From Zoogloeaceae bacterium (lineage in GTDB: Bacteria; Pseudomonadota; Gammaproteobacteria; Burkholderiales; Rhodocyclaceae), in NCBI GenBank assembly GCA_024235635.1, contig JACKMA010000002.1, forward strand, positions 868,001-932,000: 64,000 nt of DNA, written 5' to 3'. Shown here piece by piece: positions 28,773 to 37,083 of the stretch. Position numbers and translations under genes: made by a program. Under the pieces are notes generated by a model that did not search any database, was not told the origin of the DNA, and saw only the letters and a program-made list of their open reading frames with translations. Within the stretch, counting starts at the first letter, position 1, and every line of letters starts with the position of its first letter.

Positions 28773-29501
28773 ATGCCCCTGCCTCCGACCCTCATCAGAC
28801 TGGCCGCCCTCTCGCTGTTCGCTTCCATTGTTGCCGGGAGTTCCGCCCAGGATCTGCGAGGCACCAAACACAATCTGTCCGGGCGGCGCGACCTGACGGC
28901 ACGCGAAACCGGCCAGATCTGCGTGTTCTGCCACACGCCGACATTCACCGGCGCGAACCTGTCCTCGAGCACACCCGAATGGCAGTCCAGCCTGCCGTCC
29001 GATTACTCCTATCCGATCTTCGACGACATCGGGCGGATGGGCACGGCGGGCAACACTGCGGTCGGCTCGCAATCGATTGCCTGCCTGTCATGCCACGATT
29101 CGGCCCAGGCCTTCTCGGTCACCCGGCTGTCCAACGACCATCCATACGGCGTTCCGTATCGCGGCGCCGGCATGGCCGAAGTGCGCGAACGGGCGCGGCA
29201 GGCCGCGCGCGCCTCCGGCGCCCCGATGCACGAGGCACGTCGCATCATCGCCGATGAATTCCGCCCTGCCCAGCGCGCCGTCATCGACAATCGCGCGGTG
29301 TGGTGGACGTCGCGAACCGAGAGCACCGACCGCAGGGGGCGCCACGATCTGCCGCTCTATGTCCGTCTTGATCTGGAGGACGGAAGCGAGATACCGTTCG
29401 TCGAATGCGCGAGTTGCCATAATCCGCACTCAACGGAAGCGCTTTTCCTGAGGGCATCGCCGGACAGCGGAATTCTGTGCCAGACCTGCCATATCAAATA
29501 G
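28773..29501 (+). CDS. Tetrahaem cytochrome c, short OmcE-like paralogue
   Basis: 242 residues with a signal peptide (about 1-25) and four haem motifs: CVFCH (50-54), CLSCH (104-108), CASCH (212-216) and CQTCH (236-240). It shares the landmarks of the cytochrome at 30939 (TKHNLS, SNDHPYG, ECASCHNPH, LFLRAS), but the distal His of CVFCHTPH is replaced (TPT), so one ligand must come from elsewhere (His153 or His191 are free). It may cap, seed or connect a filament rather than be the main subunit. A propeller lipoprotein gene follows after 52 bp. Confidence 0.85.
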   Translation: MPLPPTLIRLAALSLFASIVAGSSAQDLRGTKHNLSGRRDLTARETGQICVFCHTPTFTGANLSSSTPEWQSSLPSDYSYPIFDDIGRMGTAGNTAVGSQSIACLSCHDSAQAFSVTRLSNDHPYGVPYRGAGMAEVRERARQAARASGAPMHEARRIIADEFRPAQRAVIDNRAVWWTSRTESTDRRGRHDLPLYVRLDLEDGSEIPFVECASCHNPHSTEALFLRASPDSGILCQTCHIK

Positions 29502-29553
29502 CCGCCGTCCGTCGCCGGATGCCCCGTCCCCCTACTCGTTCGTCGTACCGCCT

Positions 29554-30684
29554 ATGCCTATCTCGATCGTAGCCGACCTGCTCCCGAAACTTCGCGCGCT
29601 GGCAGCCCCTGCCCTGATCGCGACCCTCGCCGTGATTGCGGGCTGTGCCGAGATCCGCCCCGAGGGCGAGGCCGGCACCAAACTGGAACTGGTCTACCCC
29701 GGCCCGCCCGACGAGCCCAGGTTCATCTTCGAGCGCTCGATCGCCTCGTCCGCCGATGTCATCGCCGATTCCGACGACGACCAGTTCCGCAGGCTTCTGA
29801 CCGGCGAGTTGCGAAGCGGGACGGCGTTTGCCAAGCCCTATGCCGCGGCCGTGCACCACGGGCGTCTGTTCGTCTCCGATACGGCGGACCGCACCGTCAA
29901 GGCCTTCGACCTCCACGAGCAGAAGTTCTTCCTCGTCGGCCAGGAGGAACCCGGCCTGCTGATCAAGCCGATCGGGCTCGACACCGACGACGCGGGCAAC
30001 ATCTATGTCGCCGATGCCACCGCGCGGGCGATCCAGATCTACGACCGCGACGGCCGGCACCTGCGCAAGATCGGCGGCAAGGATCTGTTCGACCGGCTGA
30101 CCAGCGTCACCGCCAGTCCGGACGGCAGCCGCATCTACGTCGTCGATATCGGCGGCGTATTGTCGGACAACCACCGCATACGCGTCTTCGATGCCCACAC
30201 TGGCGAGCATATCCGGGACATCGGCAAACGCGGTGCCGGCCCCGGTGAATTCAATCTGCCACGCGATCTGGCGATCGGCAAGGACGGACGCCTTTATGTC
30301 GTCGACGGCGGCAACTTCCGGGTCCAGATCTTCGACGCCGAAGGCAAGTACCTCGATGCCTTCGGCAAGGCCGGCCGTCAGTACGGCAATTTCTCACGGC
30401 CCAAGGAGATCGCGATCGGGCCGGACGGCAACGTCTACGTCGCCGACGCCGCTTTCGGCAACTTCCAGATCTTCAATCCCGACGGCGACCTGCTGATGTT
30501 CGTCGGTCAGCGCTCCGAATCGCCCGGGCCCGGCCGCTACATGCTGCCTTCAGGCATTACGGTCGACGACGACGGACGCATCTACTTCGTCGACCAGTGG
30601 TTCCGCAAGGTCGACGTCTTTCGCCCGGTTGCCCTCACCGCCGATGGCGGCTTCGGCGCGCCGGCCAAGAAGACGGGCAAGTAG
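29554..30684 (+). CDS. NHL-repeat beta-propeller lipoprotein
   Basis: 376 residues. Lipoprotein signal with lipobox VIAGC (Cys31), then about six NHL blades with the recurring pattern GNIYVADAT, GRLYVVDGGNFRVQIFD and GNVYVADAAFGNFQIF. NHL propellers bind proteins or RNA; secreted ones accompany multihaem cytochrome clusters in metal-reducing bacteria and are thought to aid assembly at the cell surface. Shares its architecture with 39945-41018. Neighbour of the two OmcE-like cytochromes. Confidence 0.88.
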   Translation: MPISIVADLLPKLRALAAPALIATLAVIAGCAEIRPEGEAGTKLELVYPGPPDEPRFIFERSIASSADVIADSDDDQFRRLLTGELRSGTAFAKPYAAAVHHGRLFVSDTADRTVKAFDLHEQKFFLVGQEEPGLLIKPIGLDTDDAGNIYVADATARAIQIYDRDGRHLRKIGGKDLFDRLTSVTASPDGSRIYVVDIGGVLSDNHRIRVFDAHTGEHIRDIGKRGAGPGEFNLPRDLAIGKDGRLYVVDGGNFRVQIFDAEGKYLDAFGKAGRQYGNFSRPKEIAIGPDGNVYVADAAFGNFQIFNPDGDLLMFVGQRSESPGPGRYMLPSGITVDDDGRIYFVDQWFRKVDVFRPVALTADGGFGAPAKKTGK

Positions 30685-30838
30685 CCACGACTGGATCGCG
30701 AGCGGGTTCTCAAAGTCGATGATCTCTTTCAGAGTCGGGAATACCGGCCCTGGAATCCACGCTCAAGAACCTGCGATCCAGAACTGCAACCCTATGTAAT
30801 AAAAGTAGTTTTTTTGATAGGACGGACTGCCGGCCGGC

Positions 30839-30854
30839 TGGCACAGCAGTTGCT
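30839..30854 (+). promoter_or_regulatory. Perfect sigma-54 promoter of the OmcE-like cytochrome
   Basis: TGGCAC-AGCAG-TTGCT matches the -24/-12 consensus at every conserved position. Transcription would begin near 30865, giving a leader of about 75 bases to the ATG at 30939. It sits in a 254-bp gene-free stretch. A weak TTCCC-N4-GGGAA-like element (30726-30741, right half intact) lies about 100 bp upstream, the usual enhancer distance. A sigma-54 activator is encoded at 56450. Confidence 0.85.
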
Positions 30855-30938
30855 AACTTCCTGGTGACGCAGTTTCAAGTCTCAGAAGGCGGACTGGGTC
30901 AGAGTGATTTTTCTGTGGGTTACCAGGGGGTCTCAAAC

Positions 30939-31775
30939 ATGACTACACGTACGAACAAGGCACTCGTCCTGACCGCGCTGGCACTGGCGTCGGGCGTTGC
31001 CATGGCCGGCATCTCGAACACCAAGCACAACCTGACTTTTTCCGGTCCGGGTCCGAACCGTCTCGACAATACGCCGACCAACACGCAGGAGATCTGCGTT
31101 TTCTGCCACACGCCGCACGGCTCGAACACCGATGCATCGGCCCCGTTGTGGAACAAGAACATCCCGGATCCGAGTGGCTATTCGGTCTATAGCACGGCCA
31201 ACTCCTCGACCATCGACGGCAGCACGCTGACCGTCGGATCGGTATCCGCCGCCTGTCTGTCCTGCCACGACGGCACGCAGGCCATGGACAACATGATCAA
31301 CCAGCCGGGTTCCGGTGCCACCAACACCAACCTGACCTTCAACTGGGATACCAGCCTCGGCGGCACGCCGAACGGCATCATGGGCACCACCACGATCGCC
31401 ATGCTGGGTCAGGATCTGACCAACGACCACCCGATCGGCATCGAGTACTGCGGTGGCGGCCTGACTGGTTCCGGCTCGACGGTCAATGGCACCTGCTCCG
31501 ACTCCGACTTCTTCGTGCCTTCGACCCGCGTCATCAACACCCAGCAGGTGTTCTATGTGAACACCGCCGGCGGTACGGATGAGCGTGAGAAGACCGACAT
31601 CATCCTCTACACTCGTGACTTCAGCGGTGTCGGTGGTGATGCCAACGCACCGTCGGTCGAGTGCGCGTCGTGCCACGATCCTCACGTCGAATCGAAGGAC
31701 GCAGCCACCCAGGTTGCATTCCTGCGCGTGAGCCAGGCCGGTTCCGGCGTCTGCTTGGCCTGCCACAACAAGTAA
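30939..31775 (+). CDS. OmcE-like tetrahaem cytochrome, putative extracellular nanowire subunit
   Basis: 278 residues with a signal peptide (cleavage near AMA-G24). Four haem motifs: CVFCH (53-57), CLSCH (106-110), CASCH (242-246), CLACH (272-276). The protein has exactly eight histidines: the four proximal ones plus His30 (NTKHNLT), His60 (HTPH), His164 (TNDHPIG) and His249 (CHDPH), which fits four bis-His hemes. These landmarks and APLWN are those of OmcE, which forms micrometre-long cytochrome filaments in Geobacter. Cys171 and Cys186 could form a disulfide. AGGGGG precedes the ATG. It has its own sigma-54 promoter and terminator, as expected for an abundant structural protein. Filament formation itself is inference. 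Confidence 0.85.
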   Translation: MTTRTNKALVLTALALASGVAMAGISNTKHNLTFSGPGPNRLDNTPTNTQEICVFCHTPHGSNTDASAPLWNKNIPDPSGYSVYSTANSSTIDGSTLTVGSVSAACLSCHDGTQAMDNMINQPGSGATNTNLTFNWDTSLGGTPNGIMGTTTIAMLGQDLTNDHPIGIEYCGGGLTGSGSTVNGTCSDSDFFVPSTRVINTQQVFYVNTAGGTDEREKTDIILYTRDFSGVGGDANAPSVECASCHDPHVESKDAATQVAFLRVSQAGSGVCLACHNK

Positions 31776-31803
31776 GCCAGCCGACTGTTGTAGAATCGCA
31801 AGG

Positions 31804-31837
31804 GGGTCGGGCGCACAAAGCGCCCGGCCCGTTTTTT
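31804..31837 (+). terminator. Rho-independent terminator after OmcE-like gene
   Basis: An 11-bp stem with one G-T wobble (GGGTCGGGCGC with GCGCCCGGCCC) and an ACAAA loop is followed by GTTTTTT. It lies 29 bp after the cytochrome stop and 25 bp before the prolyl isomerase gene, so downstream genes would be made at a lower level by read-through. Confidence 0.92.
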
Positions 31838-31861
31838 CGCCTGACACCCCTTCGAGAGCCC

Positions 31862-32884
31862 ATGTCCAACAGCTATCGCCTCGTCCGGTTCGCCGCAGTG
31901 GCGGTCCTCTCTCTCGCGTCACTCCCGGCATTGTCCCAGCACGCCACCGATGCCGCCGCACCACCCCATGGGAACCCTGCGGAACTGACCTTTGCCGTCG
32001 TCGAAGGCACGACCATCCCGGCTGCTCAGTACAACGCGGCACTGACCGAGCAGATCCGGCAGAAGTTCTACCATGGCAAGCCGCCGGAGGCCGAAGTGGA
32101 CAAGGTCAGGCGCGACGTCGGTCAGCGTCTGATCAACGAAATCCTGTTCGAGCATGAAGCCAAGAAACTCGGCATCGCGCCGGATTCCGAGAAGGTGGAT
32201 GCCGAAATCGCCAAATACGAGGCACGCTACAGCGACAGCCCGGTCTGGAAGGAACGTCGCGAAACCGTGCTGCCGGCACTTCGCGCCAAGCTCGAGCGGG
32301 ACAGCTTGCGCGACCGCATCGAGGCGCACGTCAAGAACTTGCCCGAACCCGACGAGGCCGAAGTCCGCGCCTACTACGATAAGCATCCGGACAAATTTAC
32401 CGAGCCCGAGCAGGTCCACCTTGCAATGATCCTGCTGAAGGTCGACCCATCGTCGCCGACCAGTGTCTGGCAACTGGCCGAGGATGAGGCGCGCAAGATC
32501 ATCGACCGAATCGCCAAGGGCGAATCCTTCGAGGATCTCGCTGCACTGCATTCCGGCGATCCATCGGCCGATCAGGGTGGAGACCTCGGTTACATCCATC
32601 GCGGCATGGTGCCCGAAGCCCTGCACCTCGAACTGGATTCGCTGAAGGACGGCGACATTTCCAACCCAATCCGGCTTCTCGAAGGCTTTGCCGTCTTCAA
32701 GCTGCTGGACCGCAAGCCATCGGTACACCACAGTTTCGAACGCGTGCAGGAACGCGCCACCGGATTGCTCGCCCGGGAGCGCTCGGAAGAAGCGTGGACG
32801 AACTATCTCGAGAACCTGAGCAAGAACTACCGGGTCGAGATCAACACCCAGGCCTTCCCGGTGTTTGCGGACGTGACCGGCTGA
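31862..32884 (+). CDS. Periplasmic parvulin-type peptidyl-prolyl isomerase (SurA/PpiC family)
   Basis: 340 residues. Signal peptide (about 1-26), an N-terminal SurA-like helical chaperone region, and a PpiC/rotamase domain (about 175-275: EQVHLAMILLKVD, DLAALHSGDPSADQGGDLGYIHRGMVPEAL). It should catalyse prolyl isomerisation of exported proteins. Prolyl isomerases are recurrent neighbours of filament-forming multihaem cytochromes, and this one lies directly between the OmcE-like gene and a large outer-membrane barrel, so both are likely clients. Confidence 0.92.
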   Translation: MSNSYRLVRFAAVAVLSLASLPALSQHATDAAAPPHGNPAELTFAVVEGTTIPAAQYNAALTEQIRQKFYHGKPPEAEVDKVRRDVGQRLINEILFEHEAKKLGIAPDSEKVDAEIAKYEARYSDSPVWKERRETVLPALRAKLERDSLRDRIEAHVKNLPEPDEAEVRAYYDKHPDKFTEPEQVHLAMILLKVDPSSPTSVWQLAEDEARKIIDRIAKGESFEDLAALHSGDPSADQGGDLGYIHRGMVPEALHLELDSLKDGDISNPIRLLEGFAVFKLLDRKPSVHHSFERVQERATGLLARERSEEAWTNYLENLSKNYRVEINTQAFPVFADVTG

Positions 32885-32906
32885 CCGGCCGACGGCCCTG
32901 CGGACC

Positions 32907-35093
32907 GTGACCGAATCGACGCAGACACTGCTCGGAAACCTGGGAGGATTCAGCCTCCGTCCACTTCGCCTGATGGGTGGCGTCGTGCTCGGTACTGGCT
33001 TCGCCTGTCCCGTTCAGGCGGCCCAGCACTTCCTGCCGGACGAACATCCGACCCCGGTGCTGCGGCTGTCGTCCGACCTGTCGCTCGATCGCGCCCGCCA
33101 AGCCCGGACCACGCATGGCGAGATCGCCACGCACGGCGCACCGGGGCCCGCGATCGGCGACAACGGCCCGGACCCGTTCGCACTGCCGTGGCGTGGGGCG
33201 TTGGCTCTGGCGCAGGCCGCAGGTGCTGACGTCGGCGCCAGTGCAGACGACAGCGACGCGACCAGCGCGACGAGGCCGAACGTGGTGGTGGAAGTATCCG
33301 AGCCGCCGCCCGAGGCCGTGCCGACCGCGCCGGGAAGCGTCCCCGGCAATGTGCCGGACGACGGCGACTCGTCGAAACGCTACGGATTGGCGCCGATTCG
33401 CTGGGGCGGCGAGATCGGATATTCATGGCGTCGCCAGAAGCCCGAAGGCAGTGACGCGCTGACGACCAAGGCGTACGAGATCTCGGCGCAGGCGTCGAGC
33501 TACATCCTTCAACCGTGGATTGCCCAGGTCAATGGACGGATCTCGCTCGCCCTGATCACCACCGAGTCCGACTCGAGCGAGAGTGATGCGACCAGGGGCT
33601 CGGAATCTCTCGGGGTTTCCGGTTCGCTCGGCGCGAACATCTTCCCGCTCAGCCGCTTTCCACTTGCGCTCCGGTTTGCAGTCTCCGACAGCCGATCGGA
33701 ATCGACCCTGATCACAAGCACGCAGCGTTCGTATCGATTCTCGGCGCGGCAGGACTACCGCCCCGTTCGTGGGCGCTGGAGCGCGTACGGTACCTATGAC
33801 TGGGATCGCATCGAAGGTGGCAGCTTCGGTGACGACACCCTGCATCGAGTGGGCGGAGGCTACCGCTGGCAGTCAGACAAACAATCGCTCGACGTTCAGG
33901 GCTCGCTGACCGAGAACGATCGCAGCGACCAGTTCTCTTCGCAGATTCTGGTGGTGACCGGCAATCATCACTACCAGGCAAATCGCGACGTCACCGTCAG
34001 TTCGACCGCCACCCTGCTGCAAGACAAGCGCGGCAACTCGTCCGCCGACAATACGCTGCGCACATTCCAGGCATACAGCGCGGCGAACTGGGTACCGATC
34101 GAATCGCCGTGGAGTGCATCCGCCTCCGCACGTTTCTCCCGATCCGAGTCCAATGGATCGAACGCGCGCGATTCGTTCAACATCAATGGCACCGGGCGCT
34201 ACCGCTTCAACCGCAACCTGTCCGGTTCCGGCAGCATGTCCATCTCGACCGTGCGTTCGGGCGGCCGTGTACAGAATATCTATGCCCAGAATGCGACCCT
34301 GAGCTATACCGGCGATCCTCTCAGGCTCGGGAATTATTCCTACAATTGGGGAACCGGGATCGGCTTCAGCAACACCATCTCCGACGAACGCGACAGCCGC
34401 ACGGCGTCCACCAGCGCGTCCCACTCGCTGAACCGCCAGTGGCTGCCCGGACCACGCAGCGCGATATCGGCATCGGTCGGACAGGCCGTGTCGTACAACC
34501 GGACCTTCGGGCTGAGCGACGTCTCGCACACCACCTCGCTGTCCCACAACGGTTCGCTCTCGTATCACACCAACCCGACCGACTCGAGCAGCGGTTCACT
34601 CGGCATCAGTGTCTCCGACACTCGTACGCGCGGCGACCGGGAATCCGAGTTCCAGATGCTGAACGTCCAGCTGAACGGGTTCTGGAACCTGTCTCGCCAT
34701 TCTCAGCTGAATGCCAACCTGAGCTATCAGAAGTCGTGGCGCAATGAGCAGGATCCCGTCGCCGAGGACCCCTTCGACCCGTTTACCACCGACGAACGAT
34801 CGAGCGAGGATTCTTCGCTCAACGGCTCGATCAACTATTTCCACGACCGCCCGTTTTCGGTGCGCGGCCTGCGCTACTCCCTTCGCTACACCGCGTCCGA
34901 ATCGAACGGCAACGAGCGCGAGTTCGGTGTGCTCGATGCCGAACGCGAGGAGACGACACAGGATCTCGAGCAGAATCTCGACTACCGCATCGGACGCCTG
35001 AACGCGCGGCTGCAGCTTCGGATTGCGGAAGTGGATGGCAGGAAAAATGCTGTACTTTTCTTTCGTGTCACTAGAAGCTTCGGAGGCTACTAG
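32907..35093 (+). CDS. Large outer-membrane beta-barrel protein
   Basis: 728 residues from a GTG start. A long signal region (cleavage near VQAAQ40) is followed by about 110 residues of Ala/Pro/Asp-rich sequence, then from about residue 160 to the end many alternating amphipathic strands with turns rich in Asn, Ser and Asp, ending in the aromatic FGGY. That is typical of a barrel inserted by the BAM machinery. By position it may be the channel or anchor for the cytochrome conduit, as MtrB-like porins are, but I see no MtrB-type CxxC motif and no haem motif. Alternative: an unrelated porin. Confidence 0.75.
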   Translation: MTESTQTLLGNLGGFSLRPLRLMGGVVLGTGFACPVQAAQHFLPDEHPTPVLRLSSDLSLDRARQARTTHGEIATHGAPGPAIGDNGPDPFALPWRGALALAQAAGADVGASADDSDATSATRPNVVVEVSEPPPEAVPTAPGSVPGNVPDDGDSSKRYGLAPIRWGGEIGYSWRRQKPEGSDALTTKAYEISAQASSYILQPWIAQVNGRISLALITTESDSSESDATRGSESLGVSGSLGANIFPLSRFPLALRFAVSDSRSESTLITSTQRSYRFSARQDYRPVRGRWSAYGTYDWDRIEGGSFGDDTLHRVGGGYRWQSDKQSLDVQGSLTENDRSDQFSSQILVVTGNHHYQANRDVTVSSTATLLQDKRGNSSADNTLRTFQAYSAANWVPIESPWSASASARFSRSESNGSNARDSFNINGTGRYRFNRNLSGSGSMSISTVRSGGRVQNIYAQNATLSYTGDPLRLGNYSYNWGTGIGFSNTISDERDSRTASTSASHSLNRQWLPGPRSAISASVGQAVSYNRTFGLSDVSHTTSLSHNGSLSYHTNPTDSSSGSLGISVSDTRTRGDRESEFQMLNVQLNGFWNLSRHSQLNANLSYQKSWRNEQDPVAEDPFDPFTTDERSSEDSSLNGSINYFHDRPFSVRGLRYSLRYTASESNGNEREFGVLDAEREETTQDLEQNLDYRIGRLNARLQLRIAEVDGRKNAVLFFRVTRSFGGY

Positions 35094-35182
35094 GGAGTGT
35101 AGAGGCCGGTCACGTCCGCTCGTGGCCGCGGATTCGTGCCGGTCACAGTTCAGATCTATCACCTGAAACGAGGCATGCATAA

Positions 35183-35614
35183 ATGACAATACGACACCCC
35201 GGGGCAAGCTGGCGAGGGGCGCTCGCAGCGGCGCTCGTCGTCACCATCTGTATCGGCGGCATCGGCACCTCTGGCGACGCGCGCGCGGAATACGCGGACG
35301 TCGTCATCAACAATTATTCGGACGCGGCCGGCATGCGCCCGGTGATCTTCCCCCACTGGTTCCACCGTATCCGTTTCCGCTGCAAGGTCTGCCACGCTGA
35401 CCTGGGCTTCCAGTTCAAGGCCGGCGGCAACGAGATCAACATGGTCAAGATCATCGACGGCCAGTTCTGCGGCGCGTGTCATAACGGTGACATCGCCTGG
35501 TCGGTCGAGAACTGCAACCTGTGCCACTCCGGCAAACCCGGCACGCCGACTCAGGTGCACGAGAGCACAATCCAGAAACTCGCCATTCAACCCCAGGCAG
35601 GAGGCCAGCAATGA
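35183..35614 (+). CDS. Trihaem c7-type cytochrome (module A)
   Basis: 143 residues: signal peptide ending near ARAEY and three haem motifs, CKVCH, CGACH and CNLCH. FPHWFHRIRFRCKVCHADLGF supplies the distal histidines. It belongs to the small c(7)/c3-like trihaem family whose members shuttle electrons across the periplasm. Near-identical in layout to 38643-39041. The stop overlaps the next cytochrome gene (ATGA). Confidence 0.9.
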   Translation: MTIRHPGASWRGALAAALVVTICIGGIGTSGDARAEYADVVINNYSDAAGMRPVIFPHWFHRIRFRCKVCHADLGFQFKAGGNEINMVKIIDGQFCGACHNGDIAWSVENCNLCHSGKPGTPTQVHESTIQKLAIQPQAGGQQ

Positions 35615-36528
35615 ATAGGACCCTCCGAATCCCGGCCCTCGCGCTCGCCATCCTGGGTTGCGCGCCGTTCGGCGCCGCCCATGCCCAAAACGACAAGGGC
35701 AAGGCGATCTACGACAAGGTCTGCGTCGCCTGCCACTCGGCCGGTATCGCCGGCGCGCCGAAGCTCGGCGACGCCAAGGCCTGGGAGCCGCGCATCAAGG
35801 CCGGCATCGACGCGCTCTACGAGTCCGCGCTGAAAGGCAAGGCGCCCGCGATGCCGGCGAAGGGCGGCGCCACCGACGTGCCCGACGCCGACATCAAGGC
35901 CGCTGTGGACTACATGGTCGCTGCGGCCAAGGACGGGGCACCGGCTGCTGCCGCCACCGCTCCCGCCGGTCCGGCCGCGCAGGCCGCACCGGCTACGCCA
36001 ACTGCGCCCCGCCCGGCTGCGCTGAGCTTCAACCGCTTGCTGAAGCCGGCCTCCAAGCGCAATCCGCCGCCACCCGAAGACGGTATTCATGATCCGGACA
36101 ACGACGGCACCCATGCGCTGCAACCGCCGCTCCAGGTCTTCGAATCGCTGCCGCGCAGCAATGCGGGCAATCGCGTCGACTGGGTCAAGGCGCTGGACAA
36201 CAACCTGATCGGACCACGTTGGGATCGAACCGATCCGGCGGCGGCGCCGGTCGTGATGGACCTCAACATCGTGCGCGAGGTCAAGGGCTCGATGCCGGAC
36301 GTGGTCTACCCACACAAGCAGCACACCGCCTGGCTGGATTGCTCGAACTGCCATCCGCAGATCTTCATCCCGCAGAAGGGGGCCAACCAGATCAGCATGG
36401 CCGCGATCCTGCTCGGCCAGAAGTGCGGCGTCTGCCATGGCAAGGTCGCCTTCCCGGTATCCGAGTGCAGGATCTGCCACTCGAAGAAGAAGAACGTGAT
36501 GCCGGTCAAGAACGCCCAGGCGAACTGA
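35611..36528 (+). CDS. Fusion of cytochrome c5 domain and trihaem c7 domain
   Basis: 305 residues. Signal peptide (about 1-26); class I cytochrome c5-like domain (CVACH, GIAGAPKLGDAKAW, axial Met in APAMPAKGG) to about residue 110; Ala/Pro linker; then a trihaem domain (CSNCH, CGVCH, CRICH) of the same type as 38005-38646. Four hemes in one chain, one Met-His and three bis-His, would join a high-potential carrier to a low-potential wire. CAGGAGG precedes the ATG. Confidence 0.88.
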   Translation: MNRTLRIPALALAILGCAPFGAAHAQNDKGKAIYDKVCVACHSAGIAGAPKLGDAKAWEPRIKAGIDALYESALKGKAPAMPAKGGATDVPDADIKAAVDYMVAAAKDGAPAAAATAPAGPAAQAAPATPTAPRPAALSFNRLLKPASKRNPPPPEDGIHDPDNDGTHALQPPLQVFESLPRSNAGNRVDWVKALDNNLIGPRWDRTDPAAAPVVMDLNIVREVKGSMPDVVYPHKQHTAWLDCSNCHPQIFIPQKGANQISMAAILLGQKCGVCHGKVAFPVSECRICHSKKKNVMPVKNAQAN

Positions 36529-37083
36529 CCGATCTGCCAGGTGTCCGGCTCTGCACGCCGGTCACCTGGCCCGCAGCTGACCGCGACCCAATGCGCGCTC
36601 CATTCACGACGCCTCACGCGCTGCCGTTCCAGGCGCCCGGCGGGCCGCGCGTCGACGGGCGGCCCAATGGCGACGCTCGGAGTCTGCGACAGCTGCGGGC
36701 GATCTTGTGATCACGATCGGTACGCGCCCAGCCGGACGGCGAGCGGTCGACGGATGCCGGCTTCGCGCCCGGCAGATCACCAGACCACGTCGTGCGCACC
36801 CCGGACGCCCGTGCGGCCGGCGTCACCCGACATGCCAGGCGGTCAACATTCCGCTACATGCGGACCGTCCGACAAAGACGTCGACAGGTAGAATCGAGCC
36901 ATTAGCGGCATCTTGCGGCTGCAGCAGTCGATGCCGATGGACTGTCGATCGCCAGCCGAGGACGCCGGCGCGGAAACGAATCTTCGATGGTTCGATCTTA
37001 GAACCGTGGAATCAAAACTTCACTCGTGCACGCAGCAGTCCGGCGACTGCCGACGCTGCGCGGCACCACGGAGGAGTGCTGCA
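36529..37083. other. Gene-free interval with a long hairpin
   Basis: 555 bp without a supported gene. At 36536-36570 a 14-bp stem with one mismatch (GCCAGGTGTCCGGC with GCCGGTCACCTGGC) and a seven-base loop follows the cytochrome stop by 7 bp; there is no T run, so it is either a Rho-type or partial terminator, or an mRNA end-stabiliser. The rest is GC-rich with no recognised promoter; CTTGTGATCACGATCG near 36704 is a small palindrome. Confidence 0.5.
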
